Assembly (NCBI GenBank): GCA_904397185.1
Contig: CAJFOL010000063.1
Location: 1 to 22,839, forward strand
DNA: 22,839 nucleotides
Reading direction: 5' to 3'
Origin: an uncultured Clostridia bacterium
Lineage (GTDB): Bacteria; Bacillota; Clostridia; Christensenellales; UBA1242
Below are positions 5,897-14,964 of the stretch, in pieces; within the stretch, counting starts at the first letter, position 1, and every line of letters starts with the position of its first letter. A model generated the notes under the pieces. That model was not told the origin of the DNA, did no database searches, and saw nothing but the letters and a program-made list of their open reading frames with translations. Both the position numbers and the translations under genes were made by a program.

Positions 5897-8800
5897 ATGA
5901 AACTTAAAACTTATTGCAACAGCACTGTATTTGATGCGACAAAGGATATGATTTCTTCTATTGACTTTAGGGATTTTTCTATTGAACATATAGTTATTGT
6001 TCCAGATAGATTTTCTCTTCAAATGGAGAAACTGCTTTTGCAAACATTAAAAAAGTCACTATTTAATGTCAAGGTGATGGGGCTTACATCGCTTGCAACT
6101 GAAATCTTTTCAAGGCTTCACAAAAAGGTGGAGGTTTTGTCGTCTGCAGAAAGTCTGCTTTTAACTCAAAAAGCGATAGAAAATGTAAAAGGCGAATTTA
6201 AGACATTTAGAAAGAGTGGCATTAATTTTTGCTACGAAATAAACAAACTTTTGTCGCAATTGAAAAGTTGCGAAGTTATGCCAGAGGATTTAAACGAAAA
6301 TGCAGAGGGGCTTAGTGGTGCAAAATACCATGATATTATGCTTATATATAGAGAATATCAAAATTTGTTGGAAGGTAAACTTGATGCAAATGGCAGGTTA
6401 TCACTTTTGACTAGCGAGATAAAGAAAAGTAATATTCTATCCAAAACCAAATTCTATTTTGCACAGTTTGACAGTTTTACTGTAGAGGGCTATAGCCTCA
6501 TCAAAACACTCGTAGAATGTTCAATGGAAGTCAATGTGTCTTTGACAAGTTCGCTAGGTATAGGCAACGATTATATCTATGAAAAGGATATTCTTGAAAA
6601 ACTGACTCAAATTTCAAAAGAGTGTGGTATTGAAATTGAAAGCAATATTACAAATAGCAATTTCTCAAAGACCAAAGAGGCGATAATCAGAGGCGAGTAT
6701 AGTTACCAGCCTGTTACTGCCGAAAATAATGGCTTTTATAGTGTAATCTCAGCACAAAACATTCATGAGGAAGTCGAAGGGCTTGCAAAAATTATTTATT
6801 ATTTAACCTATAAGGGATACCACTACTGTGACATAGTGGTGGCGACAAGTGATTTAAGCCGATATCAAGATAAAATAGAAAAGGAGTTCGACAAGTATAA
6901 TATTCCATGCTTTGTTGATAGTTCGGTAACTGCAGATAGGACGATGCTGGCAAGAGTGGTCTTAAACTTTTTTGAAGTAATAAGCCACGGATACCAAAGT
7001 GAGCAATTACAAAATCTTTTCAATAATATTTTGATAGACCAAAGAGAACTTATAGAGAACACACAAAAGTATAATGTTAATAACAAATACAAATACAAAA
7101 AGTACATATCAAAATCATTTGAGTATGATGATATCTTAACCAAAATTGAGAGTTGTACAACCGCTGCAGATTATCAAAATGTTGTGAATGAGATAATAGA
7201 CAAACTGCAAAATCGCTTTGATGAGGTCATGGCAAAAGTGGACGAAAAGGGATATTTGAAAGAGGGTGACATTGACAGGCAGAGTAAGGAAATATTACAA
7301 GAAGCAGTGGGACTTATTTCAAAGTATAATTCTAGCGAGATTAAACTTGCCGAATATTTTAAAATGCTCAAATTGCTTTTGTCATTCAAAGAGGTGTCCA
7401 CCGTTCCGACCTACCTTGACGGTGTTATGGTGGGCGATGCGACCAACTCATACTTTGGGGATTGCAAAGTACTGATTTTGTTAGGCTGTCAGGCTCTGCC
7501 ACAGGTTAGTGGTGATAATGGACTATTAAACGATTACGACCTTTCACTCAACTATTTTAACAAAAAAATAGAGCCTACCATTCGTATGATAAACAGACGA
7601 AACAGGTTTAAAGTTTTCAACCTCTTATCACTGCCGTCAGAAAGACTTATTTGTTTTTCGCGAAGTTTTGACGACGAGGGCAAGAAGACCGAACCGCCTG
7701 CCTTTATTGATAGTTTGAATAAGATTTTTGGGCAGTCTATAGTGAGAGCACAAGATTTGTTTTTGCCAAATGAAGTGGCACAGGGAAATTCATTTTTAAT
7801 AAAATTAGGCAACCAAACAAACTTTATTGAAGAAAATTTACATTCTCTGTCTCATGAGACCATTGAAAAATTAAATTTGGATAGTAATCTTCCTTTTAAA
7901 AGTATATCAATCAACAAAGACAAGATTGAAAAAGGTTACGACTTGTATTTCAATAACAACAAATCAGTTTATGTCACACAGTTAGAACAATATTTTTCAT
8001 GTCCATTCAAGCATTTTGTGACCTATGGACTGAGACTAAAAGAAAAGGATTCCTGTGATTTTGATGCACGTGACACAGGCAATATTTGTCATGCAGGTGC
8101 TGAAATATTCGTTAAATATCTTATGGAGCAGGGTTTTGAAGGAACGGGTAATGTGGATATAGACAAATTTATTGAAGACAATTTTGATTTCATCATCAAG
8201 CAAGAAAATATAACAGAAAAACTTGAAAATGCGACCGAAAGAAAAAGTTTGATTGACTTTTTTAAACATCAACTGCATATCATCTTTGCAGATATTATCA
8301 AAGAACTGCAGGTGTCAAGTTTTAGACCTAAATATCTAGAAAAACGTCTTGATAGCATTGAACTTGGCGGGGCGACAAAGGTCAAAATGTCTGGTAAAGC
8401 GGATAGGATTGACGAAAGCGGCCAATATTTTAGGATAATCGACTACAAAACTGGGCACACAGGAAATCTCGTCAAAGAACTTTATTATGGCGAGAAATTG
8501 CAACTATTTTTATATCTAAGAATTGTGAAGAAGATGCTAGACAAAACTCCAGCAGGTGTGTTCTATTTTAATGCAAAATATAGTTACGAAAAAAATGATA
8601 ATGACAAATTGCTACTTAAAGGACTTGCCGAAGATGACGAAGATATCCTTTCACGTCTTGATAACAATGTAGGCTCGAAATCTGACGGGGTATTATCGCT
8701 TTACTTAAACAAGGACGGACAATACAAGGGCAGTGTTGTAGCAAAGGAGCCACTAGCATTTTATGAGGACTATGCATACAAGATTGCCAGCAAAGCGGTG

Positions 8801-8953
8801 GATGAAATTATCAGTGGATACATTCAGCCAAAGCCACATAAAGATTCATGTAAGTACTGCAAATACAGGGGTATTTGTGGATATGAAGAGGTTAAAGGTT
8901 ATCGAAAACTTAAGAAAGTGGACAGTTTAAAAGGGATAGAAAAAGATGAGTGA
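5897..8953 (+). CDS. addB: ATP-dependent helicase-nuclease subunit AddB
   Basis: AddB pairs with AddA to process double-strand breaks and make 3' ssDNA for RecA, doing the job of RecBCD in Firmicutes. At 1018 residues it is somewhat shorter than B. subtilis AddB (1166). The C-terminal nuclease domain is intact: the Fe-S cysteines C702 (FSCPFKHF) and C985, C988, C994 (CKYCKYRGIC) bracket the nuclease, with H732, D836 (KADRID) and the D849-Y-K851 catalytic signature (RIIDYKTGHTG). The N-terminus has the usual AddB strand and VPDRFSLQMEK segment, but where a P-loop can stand it reads YCNSTVFDATKDM, so Walker A is absent, as in RexB-type proteins. The gene has no ribosome binding site; an extended -10 lies 6 nt before the ATG. 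It overlaps addA by 8 nt (ATGAGTGA). Confidence 0.95.
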   Translation: MKLKTYCNSTVFDATKDMISSIDFRDFSIEHIVIVPDRFSLQMEKLLLQTLKKSLFNVKVMGLTSLATEIFSRLHKKVEVLSSAESLLLTQKAIENVKGEFKTFRKSGINFCYEINKLLSQLKSCEVMPEDLNENAEGLSGAKYHDIMLIYREYQNLLEGKLDANGRLSLLTSEIKKSNILSKTKFYFAQFDSFTVEGYSLIKTLVECSMEVNVSLTSSLGIGNDYIYEKDILEKLTQISKECGIEIESNITNSNFSKTKEAIIRGEYSYQPVTAENNGFYSVISAQNIHEEVEGLAKIIYYLTYKGYHYCDIVVATSDLSRYQDKIEKEFDKYNIPCFVDSSVTADRTMLARVVLNFFEVISHGYQSEQLQNLFNNILIDQRELIENTQKYNVNNKYKYKKYISKSFEYDDILTKIESCTTAADYQNVVNEIIDKLQNRFDEVMAKVDEKGYLKEGDIDRQSKEILQEAVGLISKYNSSEIKLAEYFKMLKLLLSFKEVSTVPTYLDGVMVGDATNSYFGDCKVLILLGCQALPQVSGDNGLLNDYDLSLNYFNKKIEPTIRMINRRNRFKVFNLLSLPSERLICFSRSFDDEGKKTEPPAFIDSLNKIFGQSIVRAQDLFLPNEVAQGNSFLIKLGNQTNFIEENLHSLSHETIEKLNLDSNLPFKSISINKDKIEKGYDLYFNNNKSVYVTQLEQYFSCPFKHFVTYGLRLKEKDSCDFDARDTGNICHAGAEIFVKYLMEQGFEGTGNVDIDKFIEDNFDFIIKQENITEKLENATERKSLIDFFKHQLHIIFADIIKELQVSSFRPKYLEKRLDSIELGGATKVKMSGKADRIDESGQYFRIIDYKTGHTGNLVKELYYGEKLQLFLYLRIVKKMLDKTPAGVFYFNAKYSYEKNDNDKLLLKGLAEDDEDILSRLDNNVGSKSDGVLSLYLNKDGQYKGSVVAKEPLAFYEDYAYKIASKAVDEIISGYIQPKPHKDSCKYCKYRGICGYEEVKGYRKLKKVDSLKGIEKDE

Positions 8954-11900
8954 ACCTACGAAAGAACAACAAGCAATACTTGACAACGACAAGAAGAATT
9001 TGATTGTCTCCGCTTCTGCTGGTAGCGGTAAGACTTTTATTGTCATTGAGCATATTATTAACTTAATTGTAAAGAAAAAGGTCCCAGTAAGCAGACTTTT
9101 AGTGCTGACCTTTACAAAGGCGGCTGCTGGCGAAATGAAAAACCGACTTTATAAGGCAATACTGCAACAAAAAAACACTCCATTTTTGCTTGAGCAGTTA
9201 GACGATATATCAATTAGCGATATATCCACAATAGATGCCTTTTGCGAAAAGATTATCAAAAGATATGTAAACAAGTTGAATATTGATGAGAATTTTCGAG
9301 TTTTGGACGAAAAAGAGAGTAAAAACTTAAAATATTTGACTTTTAATCATGTTTTTGACGATTTTGCTGAAAATTATCAGCAATTTAATGAAATTTATTT
9401 TGCATTTAAACATGACAAAAACAAAATTTTTGAATGCATGAATGATTTGCAAAGTTATTTTGATAGCCAAGATAATGGAGACGAACTTTTAAAGTCCTAC
9501 ATTGATGACTATGAAAAATTTTATAAAGACAGTTTAGATTATTTAAATTCTGTTTTAAAAAGTATCATTTTAAGAGCAAGAGAGAACTTAAAGAATATCA
9601 ATTTTTTAAGTTTAACAGGACAACTGCCAGATTTTTATAGGGCGGTAGAGGAAATTTGCAATATAAATATAAGTGAAGATTTCTTTGAAAATTGTAACAA
9701 GATAAATAGCATCACCTTTCCGTCTGTTCCACGGAAGAAAACTGATTTGATAGAAGAAAAGCAAATAATAACCAAATCCCGTGATATTTTGAAAGAAATG
9801 TTGAATGTGACAGGTGACTATTTATATTTAAGTGAGGAGGACAAGCAAAGTCTATCTGCAGGCAGACTTGCCAAAGGACTACTTGAAATGCAAAAGCAGT
9901 TTAAAATAAAGTACAACGAACTTAAAGGTGGCGATGCCCTTGACTTTGCTGACCTTGAAAAGTTGACACGAAAACTTCTTGAAAACGAAGATGTGCTTTT
10001 AAATTTGCAAAAAAGTTATGACTATATTTTTATAGATGAATATCAGGATACAAACACTTTACAGGAATCAATTATAAAACCTATTGCTGAAAAGGGCTAT
10101 TTTATTGCAGTAGGTGATCCAAAGCAGGGCATATATGGCTTTAGAAATGCGAGCATGGAAATAATGCAAAGGGATATTGAAAACTTTTCGAATGGAGAGG
10201 ACAGTCAATCGCTATTTTTAACAGGGAATTTTAGGTCAGATGAAAGACTTTTGTCTTTTGTAAACAAAATTTTTAATAGACTTATGACACTTGATAGTGT
10301 TGGAATTGATTACGAGCATAAAAGTCAACTAAAAGGACTTGTGCCGTTTGAAAAACCGCAGTTGCCAGCGGTGAATGTCGATATAATTATTGATGAAGAA
10401 AAAGAAAATACAAAGCCAAACAAAATTTATAGTGTAAAAGAAGATGACATAAACAGCACCTACGAGTATAAAAAGGAAGTTTATACCCTCGCTCATCGAA
10501 TTGAAGAGATTTTAAAGAGCCAAATATACGATGCAAAACAAGGGAAAATGCGAAACGTCAATGCGGGGGATATCGCGGTACTTTTCCGCTCTCGTGATAA
10601 GGTGATGAAAGAGTGCACCCGCTTTTTACAAGAAAAAGGTTTTTCAGTCTTTGCCGATTTAAAACAGGAACTTCTTGAGGATAGTGAACTTCAAATCATC
10701 ACAAGCCTTATTAGACTTTCGCTCAACTTTAAGGATGATATTTCGCTTGTCAGTGTGCTTGCTTCGTGGTTTGGTGGGCTCACTCTTGATGAATTATCCG
10801 AACTTCGTCTAAAATATCCAAAAGTAAACTACTGGGAGATAGCGGATGATGTTGACAGCGAAAAAATAAAAAAATTTAAAGAAAAATTAACCTCTTTTCA
10901 GTTTGATTGCCAAACGATTGGACTGACAAAAGCACTAAACAAACTTTTTAATCAAACAAATTATTATGTGTATCTCGATAGTTTGCCTGATAAAAATTCA
11001 AAAAAATATCATCTGCAAGAATTCTTTAAATTAATTTCTCAAAATAATTTTGATTATAATTTGCCAGGGCTTGTAGGCTATCTTGACAATATAGACACGT
11101 CAAGTTCGGTTGCCACCAATGCTGTCAATGCAATAACTCTTACCACCATCCATGCGACAAAAGGGCTTGAATATCCTGTTGTGATTTTGGCTGGCGCAGG
11201 CGAAAAACTGAGCAAAAATTACATTAAGTCATACATTGTCTCATCTAAATTTGGTATGGGTACTTATCTATATAACTATCAGGACAACCTCCGCCTTGTC
11301 TCTCCACCATTCTTGGCTGGAAAGTATTACAAAAAACGAAGAGAATTTGTCGATGAACTTATGATTTTCTATGTCGCACTCACACGAGGGCAGAATCACC
11401 TTTACTTGATAGGCACAACCACAAATGAAAATTTAAAGCAAGATAAAGAACTTTTTAAGTGCGATAGTTACCTAGATTTGATTCTCTATAGCCTAGGGGG
11501 GAATTTTAAAGACCAACTTCTTAGTCAAGATAAAGTAAGCACTGGAAACTGGCAATTCAATTTGATAAATGAAGTGGAAGATGCTGGGAATTACAAAGAG
11601 ACAGAACTTGAAAATTTCAATAGGACACTGCAACTAAATTTGGACACAATTAAAGATTATATCAACTTTGCCTATGCAGAAAATGAACTTTGCAAAATAA
11701 ATTATAAAAACTCAGTTTCAGGTATTCTGAATCTTGAAAATGATACTGTGCCGTCATACGAATATAATGGAAATAGTTTAGCACGGCAAAAGGCGATAGA
11801 GAGAGGAAATGCTTTTCACCAGGCTTTGAAATTTATTGACTTCAACAAGGTCGATTCGCCTGCCACTCTTCATAACCTTTTGCTAGAGGTAAAAGATTAT

Positions 11901-12284
11901 TTAGAAGATGGCTACTTTGATTTAATTGATGAGGATATTCTTTTTAAGGACATACAAATTTTAAAAAAAACTGTTAGCGACAATGTTTACAAGGAACGTG
12001 AGTTTATAATGCAGTTGCCACTCAAGGACGTATTAAATATTGATAGCGACAAAGAAGTGATTATTCAAGGTATCATAGACCTATTCTCATTAGGAGAAAA
12101 AAATATTTTGATTGATTACAAATTTTCTTCAATAAAGGATGAGGAAAGGCTGTTAAAACATTACAAAAAACAACTTGACCTATATGCAATAGCGGTAGAA
12201 AAAGCATTTGATATAAAATTGGACGAAATCTATTTATTGTCGCTTGCAAATGCAAAATTGATAAAATATGATAGAAATAATTGA
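8946..12284 (+). CDS. addA: ATP-dependent helicase-nuclease subunit AddA
   Basis: UvrD-like superfamily 1A helicase with a C-terminal RecB-type nuclease, the motor subunit of AddAB; 1112 residues against about 1232 in B. subtilis. Helicase motifs in order are: motif I SASAGSGKT (22-30), motif Ia LTFTKAAAGEMK (54-65), motif II FIDEYQDT (362-369), motif III VGDPKQGIYGFR (389-400), motif IV-like NFRSDERL (428-435), motif V TTIHATKGLEYPVV (733-746) and motif VI FYVALTRG (808-815). The nuclease domain has H958 (GNAFHQAL), D1045 (GIIDLF) and D1057-Y-K1059 (LIDYKFSS), so both AddA and AddB nuclease sites look active. The ATG at 8946 lies inside the end of addB, consistent with translational coupling. 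I see no clear terminator in the roughly 100 bases after the stop. Confidence 0.97.
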   Translation: MSEPTKEQQAILDNDKKNLIVSASAGSGKTFIVIEHIINLIVKKKVPVSRLLVLTFTKAAAGEMKNRLYKAILQQKNTPFLLEQLDDISISDISTIDAFCEKIIKRYVNKLNIDENFRVLDEKESKNLKYLTFNHVFDDFAENYQQFNEIYFAFKHDKNKIFECMNDLQSYFDSQDNGDELLKSYIDDYEKFYKDSLDYLNSVLKSIILRARENLKNINFLSLTGQLPDFYRAVEEICNINISEDFFENCNKINSITFPSVPRKKTDLIEEKQIITKSRDILKEMLNVTGDYLYLSEEDKQSLSAGRLAKGLLEMQKQFKIKYNELKGGDALDFADLEKLTRKLLENEDVLLNLQKSYDYIFIDEYQDTNTLQESIIKPIAEKGYFIAVGDPKQGIYGFRNASMEIMQRDIENFSNGEDSQSLFLTGNFRSDERLLSFVNKIFNRLMTLDSVGIDYEHKSQLKGLVPFEKPQLPAVNVDIIIDEEKENTKPNKIYSVKEDDINSTYEYKKEVYTLAHRIEEILKSQIYDAKQGKMRNVNAGDIAVLFRSRDKVMKECTRFLQEKGFSVFADLKQELLEDSELQIITSLIRLSLNFKDDISLVSVLASWFGGLTLDELSELRLKYPKVNYWEIADDVDSEKIKKFKEKLTSFQFDCQTIGLTKALNKLFNQTNYYVYLDSLPDKNSKKYHLQEFFKLISQNNFDYNLPGLVGYLDNIDTSSSVATNAVNAITLTTIHATKGLEYPVVILAGAGEKLSKNYIKSYIVSSKFGMGTYLYNYQDNLRLVSPPFLAGKYYKKRREFVDELMIFYVALTRGQNHLYLIGTTTNENLKQDKELFKCDSYLDLILYSLGGNFKDQLLSQDKVSTGNWQFNLINEVEDAGNYKETELENFNRTLQLNLDTIKDYINFAYAENELCKINYKNSVSGILNLENDTVPSYEYNGNSLARQKAIERGNAFHQALKFIDFNKVDSPATLHNLLLEVKDYLEDGYFDLIDEDILFKDIQILKKTVSDNVYKEREFIMQLPLKDVLNIDSDKEVIIQGIIDLFSLGEKNILIDYKFSSIKDEERLLKHYKKQLDLYAIAVEKAFDIKLDEIYLLSLANAKLIKYDRNN

Positions 12285-12386
12285 TTTTTTGCCATTTTTT
12301 TAGGAATTTTGCATTAATTTTCTTAAATTATGAAATTTACTTTTGATTTTCAATCTATTTAATTACAATAAAATAAGGATAAAATT

Positions 12387-12998
12387 ATGAAATATTTGTT
12401 TTTTGATATAGAGTGCTCAAATGGGCATGATATTTGCTCGTTTGGGTATTGCTTGACTGACGAGAAGTTTAAGATAATAAAAAAGGAAGACATTGTCATC
12501 AATCCTGAAAGCAAAATAGTACTGTCTAAGAAAGGGGAAGTGGCGAAAATTCACCTTGCTTACAGTCAAGAGTATTTCAACAAACAAAATCCTTTTGATT
12601 TTTATTATCCTAAGATTAAAAAACTTTTGACAGACCGAAAACATGTATTGTTTGGTCATGCAATTCAAAGTGATTTTAGTTATTTAAATATCGCTTGTGG
12701 AAGATATAACTTGCCATCTATTGAAATGGAAGGGTATGATACACAAAAATTGCACCACTTAATTTACAAGACTCCTCATATTGAATCTCTTGAAAAAATA
12801 GTTGAGGAATTGGAGATTGAAAAGGACTTTCTATATCATAAAAGTAGCGAAGATGCCCATGCGACAATGCTGGTTGCCAAACGAATATTTGAAGAGTACG
12901 AACTAGATTTTGCAACTTTTAAGGATAAATATAGTGATTGTTTAGTCAAAAATGTTTGTCCTAAACCTAAAGAAAAAAATATATCAAGAAATCAATGA
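12387..12998 (+). CDS. DEDD-type 3'-5' exonuclease (DnaQ-like)
   Basis: A 203-residue stand-alone exonuclease domain of the DnaQ/RNase T superfamily. Motif Exo I is FFDIEC with D7 and E9, Exo II is GHAIQSDFSYL with D96, and Exo III is HKSSEDA with H151 and D156, giving the full DEDDh set. It would remove nucleotides from DNA or RNA 3' ends; the substrate cannot be read from sequence. There is no polymerase or BRCT domain. AAGGA lies about 9 nt before the ATG, and a TACAAT -10-like element sits near 12364. It follows addA by 102 bases and is followed 10 bases later by an HD-domain gene, so these two probably form one operon. A role in repair beside AddAB is inference from position only. Confidence 0.85.
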   Translation: MKYLFFDIECSNGHDICSFGYCLTDEKFKIIKKEDIVINPESKIVLSKKGEVAKIHLAYSQEYFNKQNPFDFYYPKIKKLLTDRKHVLFGHAIQSDFSYLNIACGRYNLPSIEMEGYDTQKLHHLIYKTPHIESLEKIVEELEIEKDFLYHKSSEDAHATMLVAKRIFEEYELDFATFKDKYSDCLVKNVCPKPKEKNISRNQ

Positions 12999-13008
12999 GA
13001 GGATAATG

Positions 13009-14046
13009 ATGAGTTATTTGCAAAGTATCAACGAAGAGATTAAAAAATATTTTGAAGTTTTAGAGCCTACCTTTCCAGTTTGGCTTGATAGATACATAGA
13101 GACGAAACAGATGCAAAGACTAAAGTTTATCAGCACATCTTGTGGCACTATCTATTCTAAACTATATAGCGACCGAGTTTTTTATTCGACCCTTGACCAT
13201 TCGGTTGCGGTTGCACTGATTATATGGCATTTTACTCACGATAAGAGGCAAACCTTGGCGGGACTTTTTCATGATATAGCCACACCTGTTTTTAAGCATT
13301 GTATAGATTTTATGAAAGGCGACTACACCAAGCAGGAGTCGACCGAAAGTGAAACTCATGAAATGATTGCAGGCTCTAGTGAGATTATGAAATACCTCAA
13401 GGAGGATGGCATTTCGCTTAGTGAAGTTGAAGACTATAAGATTTATCCAATTGCCGACAATGACAAGCCAAAACTTTCAGCGGACAGACTTGAGTATTCT
13501 CTGTCAGATGGATACTTCAGATATGGGCTTTTAAATTTTGAGCAGGTAAAACGAATTTATCAAGACATAGAGATTGAGATAAACGAGCAGAACTTTCCAG
13601 AAGTAGGTTTTAAAACCAAGAAGATAGCACGAGAATTTGTCAAAGCAACAAGTGAGATGTCAATCATATATAGAGAAGATAGAACACGTTATTCCATGCA
13701 ACTTCTAGCAGAAATTTCAAAAAGACTATGTCAAGATGGGCTTTTAAAAATAGAGGATTTGTATAGCATTAAAGAAAGCGAAGTGATTGATATAATAAAA
13801 AAGTCTAGGTATAATGAGATTTTTAGTATTTGGCAAAATGCCACCAAAGTAAAGACTTCAAAAGACAGACCAACAGGAGTTTACAGTGTGAAAATAAACT
13901 CAAAGGTCAGATATATAAATCCACTTGTCAATGGCGAAAGAATATATGATATTTGCAAACTTGCAAAAAGAATGATAGATAAAAATCTTGCCTATGATAT
14001 GTCAAATTATGTGTATCTTGACAGTAATTTTAAAATTTTTCAATAA
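13009..14046 (+). CDS. HD-domain phosphohydrolase
   Basis: A 345-residue protein with an HD metal-dependent phosphohydrolase domain: H64 (TLDHSVAVAL), the H88-D89 pair (GLFHDIATP) and the distal aspartate D159 (KLSADRLEYS). Such domains hydrolyse nucleotides (dGTPase-like, 5'-nucleotidase), cyclic dinucleotides or other phosphoesters; nothing here fixes the substrate. The C-terminal ~120 residues are not recognised. Two adjacent ATGs (13006 and 13009) are possible; 13009 has better spacing (6 nt) from GAGG. The first stands 10 bases after the TGA of the exonuclease gene, suggesting co-transcription. No signal peptide or TM segment. Confidence 0.85.
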   Translation: MSYLQSINEEIKKYFEVLEPTFPVWLDRYIETKQMQRLKFISTSCGTIYSKLYSDRVFYSTLDHSVAVALIIWHFTHDKRQTLAGLFHDIATPVFKHCIDFMKGDYTKQESTESETHEMIAGSSEIMKYLKEDGISLSEVEDYKIYPIADNDKPKLSADRLEYSLSDGYFRYGLLNFEQVKRIYQDIEIEINEQNFPEVGFKTKKIAREFVKATSEMSIIYREDRTRYSMQLLAEISKRLCQDGLLKIEDLYSIKESEVIDIIKKSRYNEIFSIWQNATKVKTSKDRPTGVYSVKINSKVRYINPLVNGERIYDICKLAKRMIDKNLAYDMSNYVYLDSNFKIFQ

Positions 14047-14061
14047 TTTTATAAAAAAGTA

Positions 14062-14090
14062 TTGATTTTTGCATTTTTATGTGTTATTTT
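14062..14090 (+). promoter_or_regulatory. Promoter upstream of the 34-codon ORF
   Basis: TTGATT (14062-14067), 17-bp spacer, TATTTT (14085-14090) with an extended TGt just before the -10. Predicted +1 near 14097 puts AAAGGAG at the very 5' end of the mRNA. Confidence 0.6.
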
Positions 14091-14110
14091 AAAAATTAAA
14101 GGAGTAACTT

Positions 14111-14215
14111 ATGCAAAATTTTATGCTCACAATTGGAAAAGACTATTCATTTGCACCAAATTGGACTGCAAATAGTTTTTGTGTGGGCGAAAGTTACTTG
14201 AAATGCGGATTTTAG
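14111..14215 (+). CDS. Small ORF, 34 residues, unknown
   Basis: The ATG at 14111 is preceded by AAAGGAG (14098-14104) at 6-nt spacing and by a good promoter, and the ORF is followed about 30 bases later by a strong terminator. The peptide begins MQNFMLTIGKDYSFAP, has cysteines at 24 and 32 and ends YLKCGF. I do not recognise it. It may be a real small protein, a leader peptide controlling the resistance-like operon downstream, or the 5' remnant of a lost gene. The expression signals favour that it is or was translated. Confidence 0.5.
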   Translation: MQNFMLTIGKDYSFAPNWTANSFCVGESYLKCGF

Positions 14216-14245
14216 GATAAAGTAGCCATTTCAAAATAAAAGTAT

Positions 14246-14301
14246 AAAAAGCACTCATAAAAACTACTAGCACAATGCTAAAAAGATTATGGGTGCTTTT
14301 T
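14246..14301. terminator. Long nested-hairpin terminator
   Basis: AAAAAGCACTCATAA (14246-14260) pairs over 15 positions (one G-U) with TTATGGGTGCTTTTT (14287-14301), followed by ATTTTT. The loop contains a second hairpin, TAGCA (14268-14272), loop CAA, TGCTA (14276-14280). The region 14047-14364 otherwise holds only the small ORF and two promoters. Confidence 0.8.
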
Positions 14302-14337
14302 ATTTTTGCAAATCGTTAAAGAAAAACACACATACTA

Positions 14338-14346
14338 TGTTAAAAT
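14338..14346 (+). promoter_or_regulatory. Extended -10 promoter of the acetyltransferase/ABC operon
   Basis: TGtTAAAAT (14338-14346) follows the terminator at 14246-14301. There is no good -35 at 17 bp. Predicted +1 near 14353 would begin at the AAGGAG (14351-14356) of the first gene, again giving a very short leader. Confidence 0.5.
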
Positions 14347-14364
14347 AAAAAAGGAGAAAAGAAA

Positions 14365-14964
14365 ATGATTGAAACTGAAAGATTGATTTTAAGAAATTAT
14401 CGTTTAGATGATTTAGAAGAATATTGGGAATATGTGCAAATGCCAAATGTGGGACCACGATGTGGCTGGCCTGCCTATACCGACAAAGAAAAAGCCAAAG
14501 AAAGACTAAAATTCGAAACCACAAGGCCTTTACAATTTGCCATTGAACTAAAAGACACTCATAAAGTTGTTGGTTCGATTGAACTTATGGAGCCAGATGA
14601 AAACACGAAAACCGAAGGAAACACAAAAGAAATTGGTTGTTTGCTTAACGAAAATTATTGGGGAAAAGGCATTATGACAGAGGCTATGCGAGCAATTGTG
14701 AAATATGGTATGGACGAACTTAAATTAGATGAAATAGTTGCAGGTTATTTCACCCCAAATGTTGCAAGTGGCAAAATTCAACTTAAAGCAGGATTAAAAC
14801 CATTTAAGACAGTGAAAGATATGATTGTTTGGTATGAAACTGGCAAATATTGTGATGGTGTTGTTTGCAAAATAACAAGACAAGAATATTTGGATAACCC
14901 AATATATCAAAATTTACAAATAAAAGCAAAAGATACAAAGTTAAGATTAGAGGAAAAACTATGA
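14365..14964 (+). CDS. GNAT-family N-acetyltransferase (RimJ/RimL-like)
   Basis: A 199-residue acetyl-CoA-dependent acetyltransferase. It opens with IETERLILRNYRLDDLEEY, the standard start of the RimJ/RimL subgroup. The acetyl-CoA binding motif A is at about 88-110 (KEIGCLLNENYWGKGIMTEA), followed by NVASGKIQLKAGLK (132-145), the typical motif B equivalent. The substrate is unknown; family members acetylate ribosomal protein N-termini, small amines or antibiotics. The C-terminal ~30 residues are a charged extension. The start is supported by AAGGAG (14351-14356). Its last four bases (ATGA) overlap the next gene, which begins with another GNAT domain, so the pair is translationally coupled. 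Confidence 0.9.
   Translation: MIETERLILRNYRLDDLEEYWEYVQMPNVGPRCGWPAYTDKEKAKERLKFETTRPLQFAIELKDTHKVVGSIELMEPDENTKTEGNTKEIGCLLNENYWGKGIMTEAMRAIVKYGMDELKLDEIVAGYFTPNVASGKIQLKAGLKPFKTVKDMIVWYETGKYCDGVVCKITRQEYLDNPIYQNLQIKAKDTKLRLEEKL

Noticed and set aside
5807..6043. Minus-strand 78-codon ORF across the addB promoter
   Set aside because: It runs through a terminator and the leaderless addB start, and has a basic, low-complexity translation.
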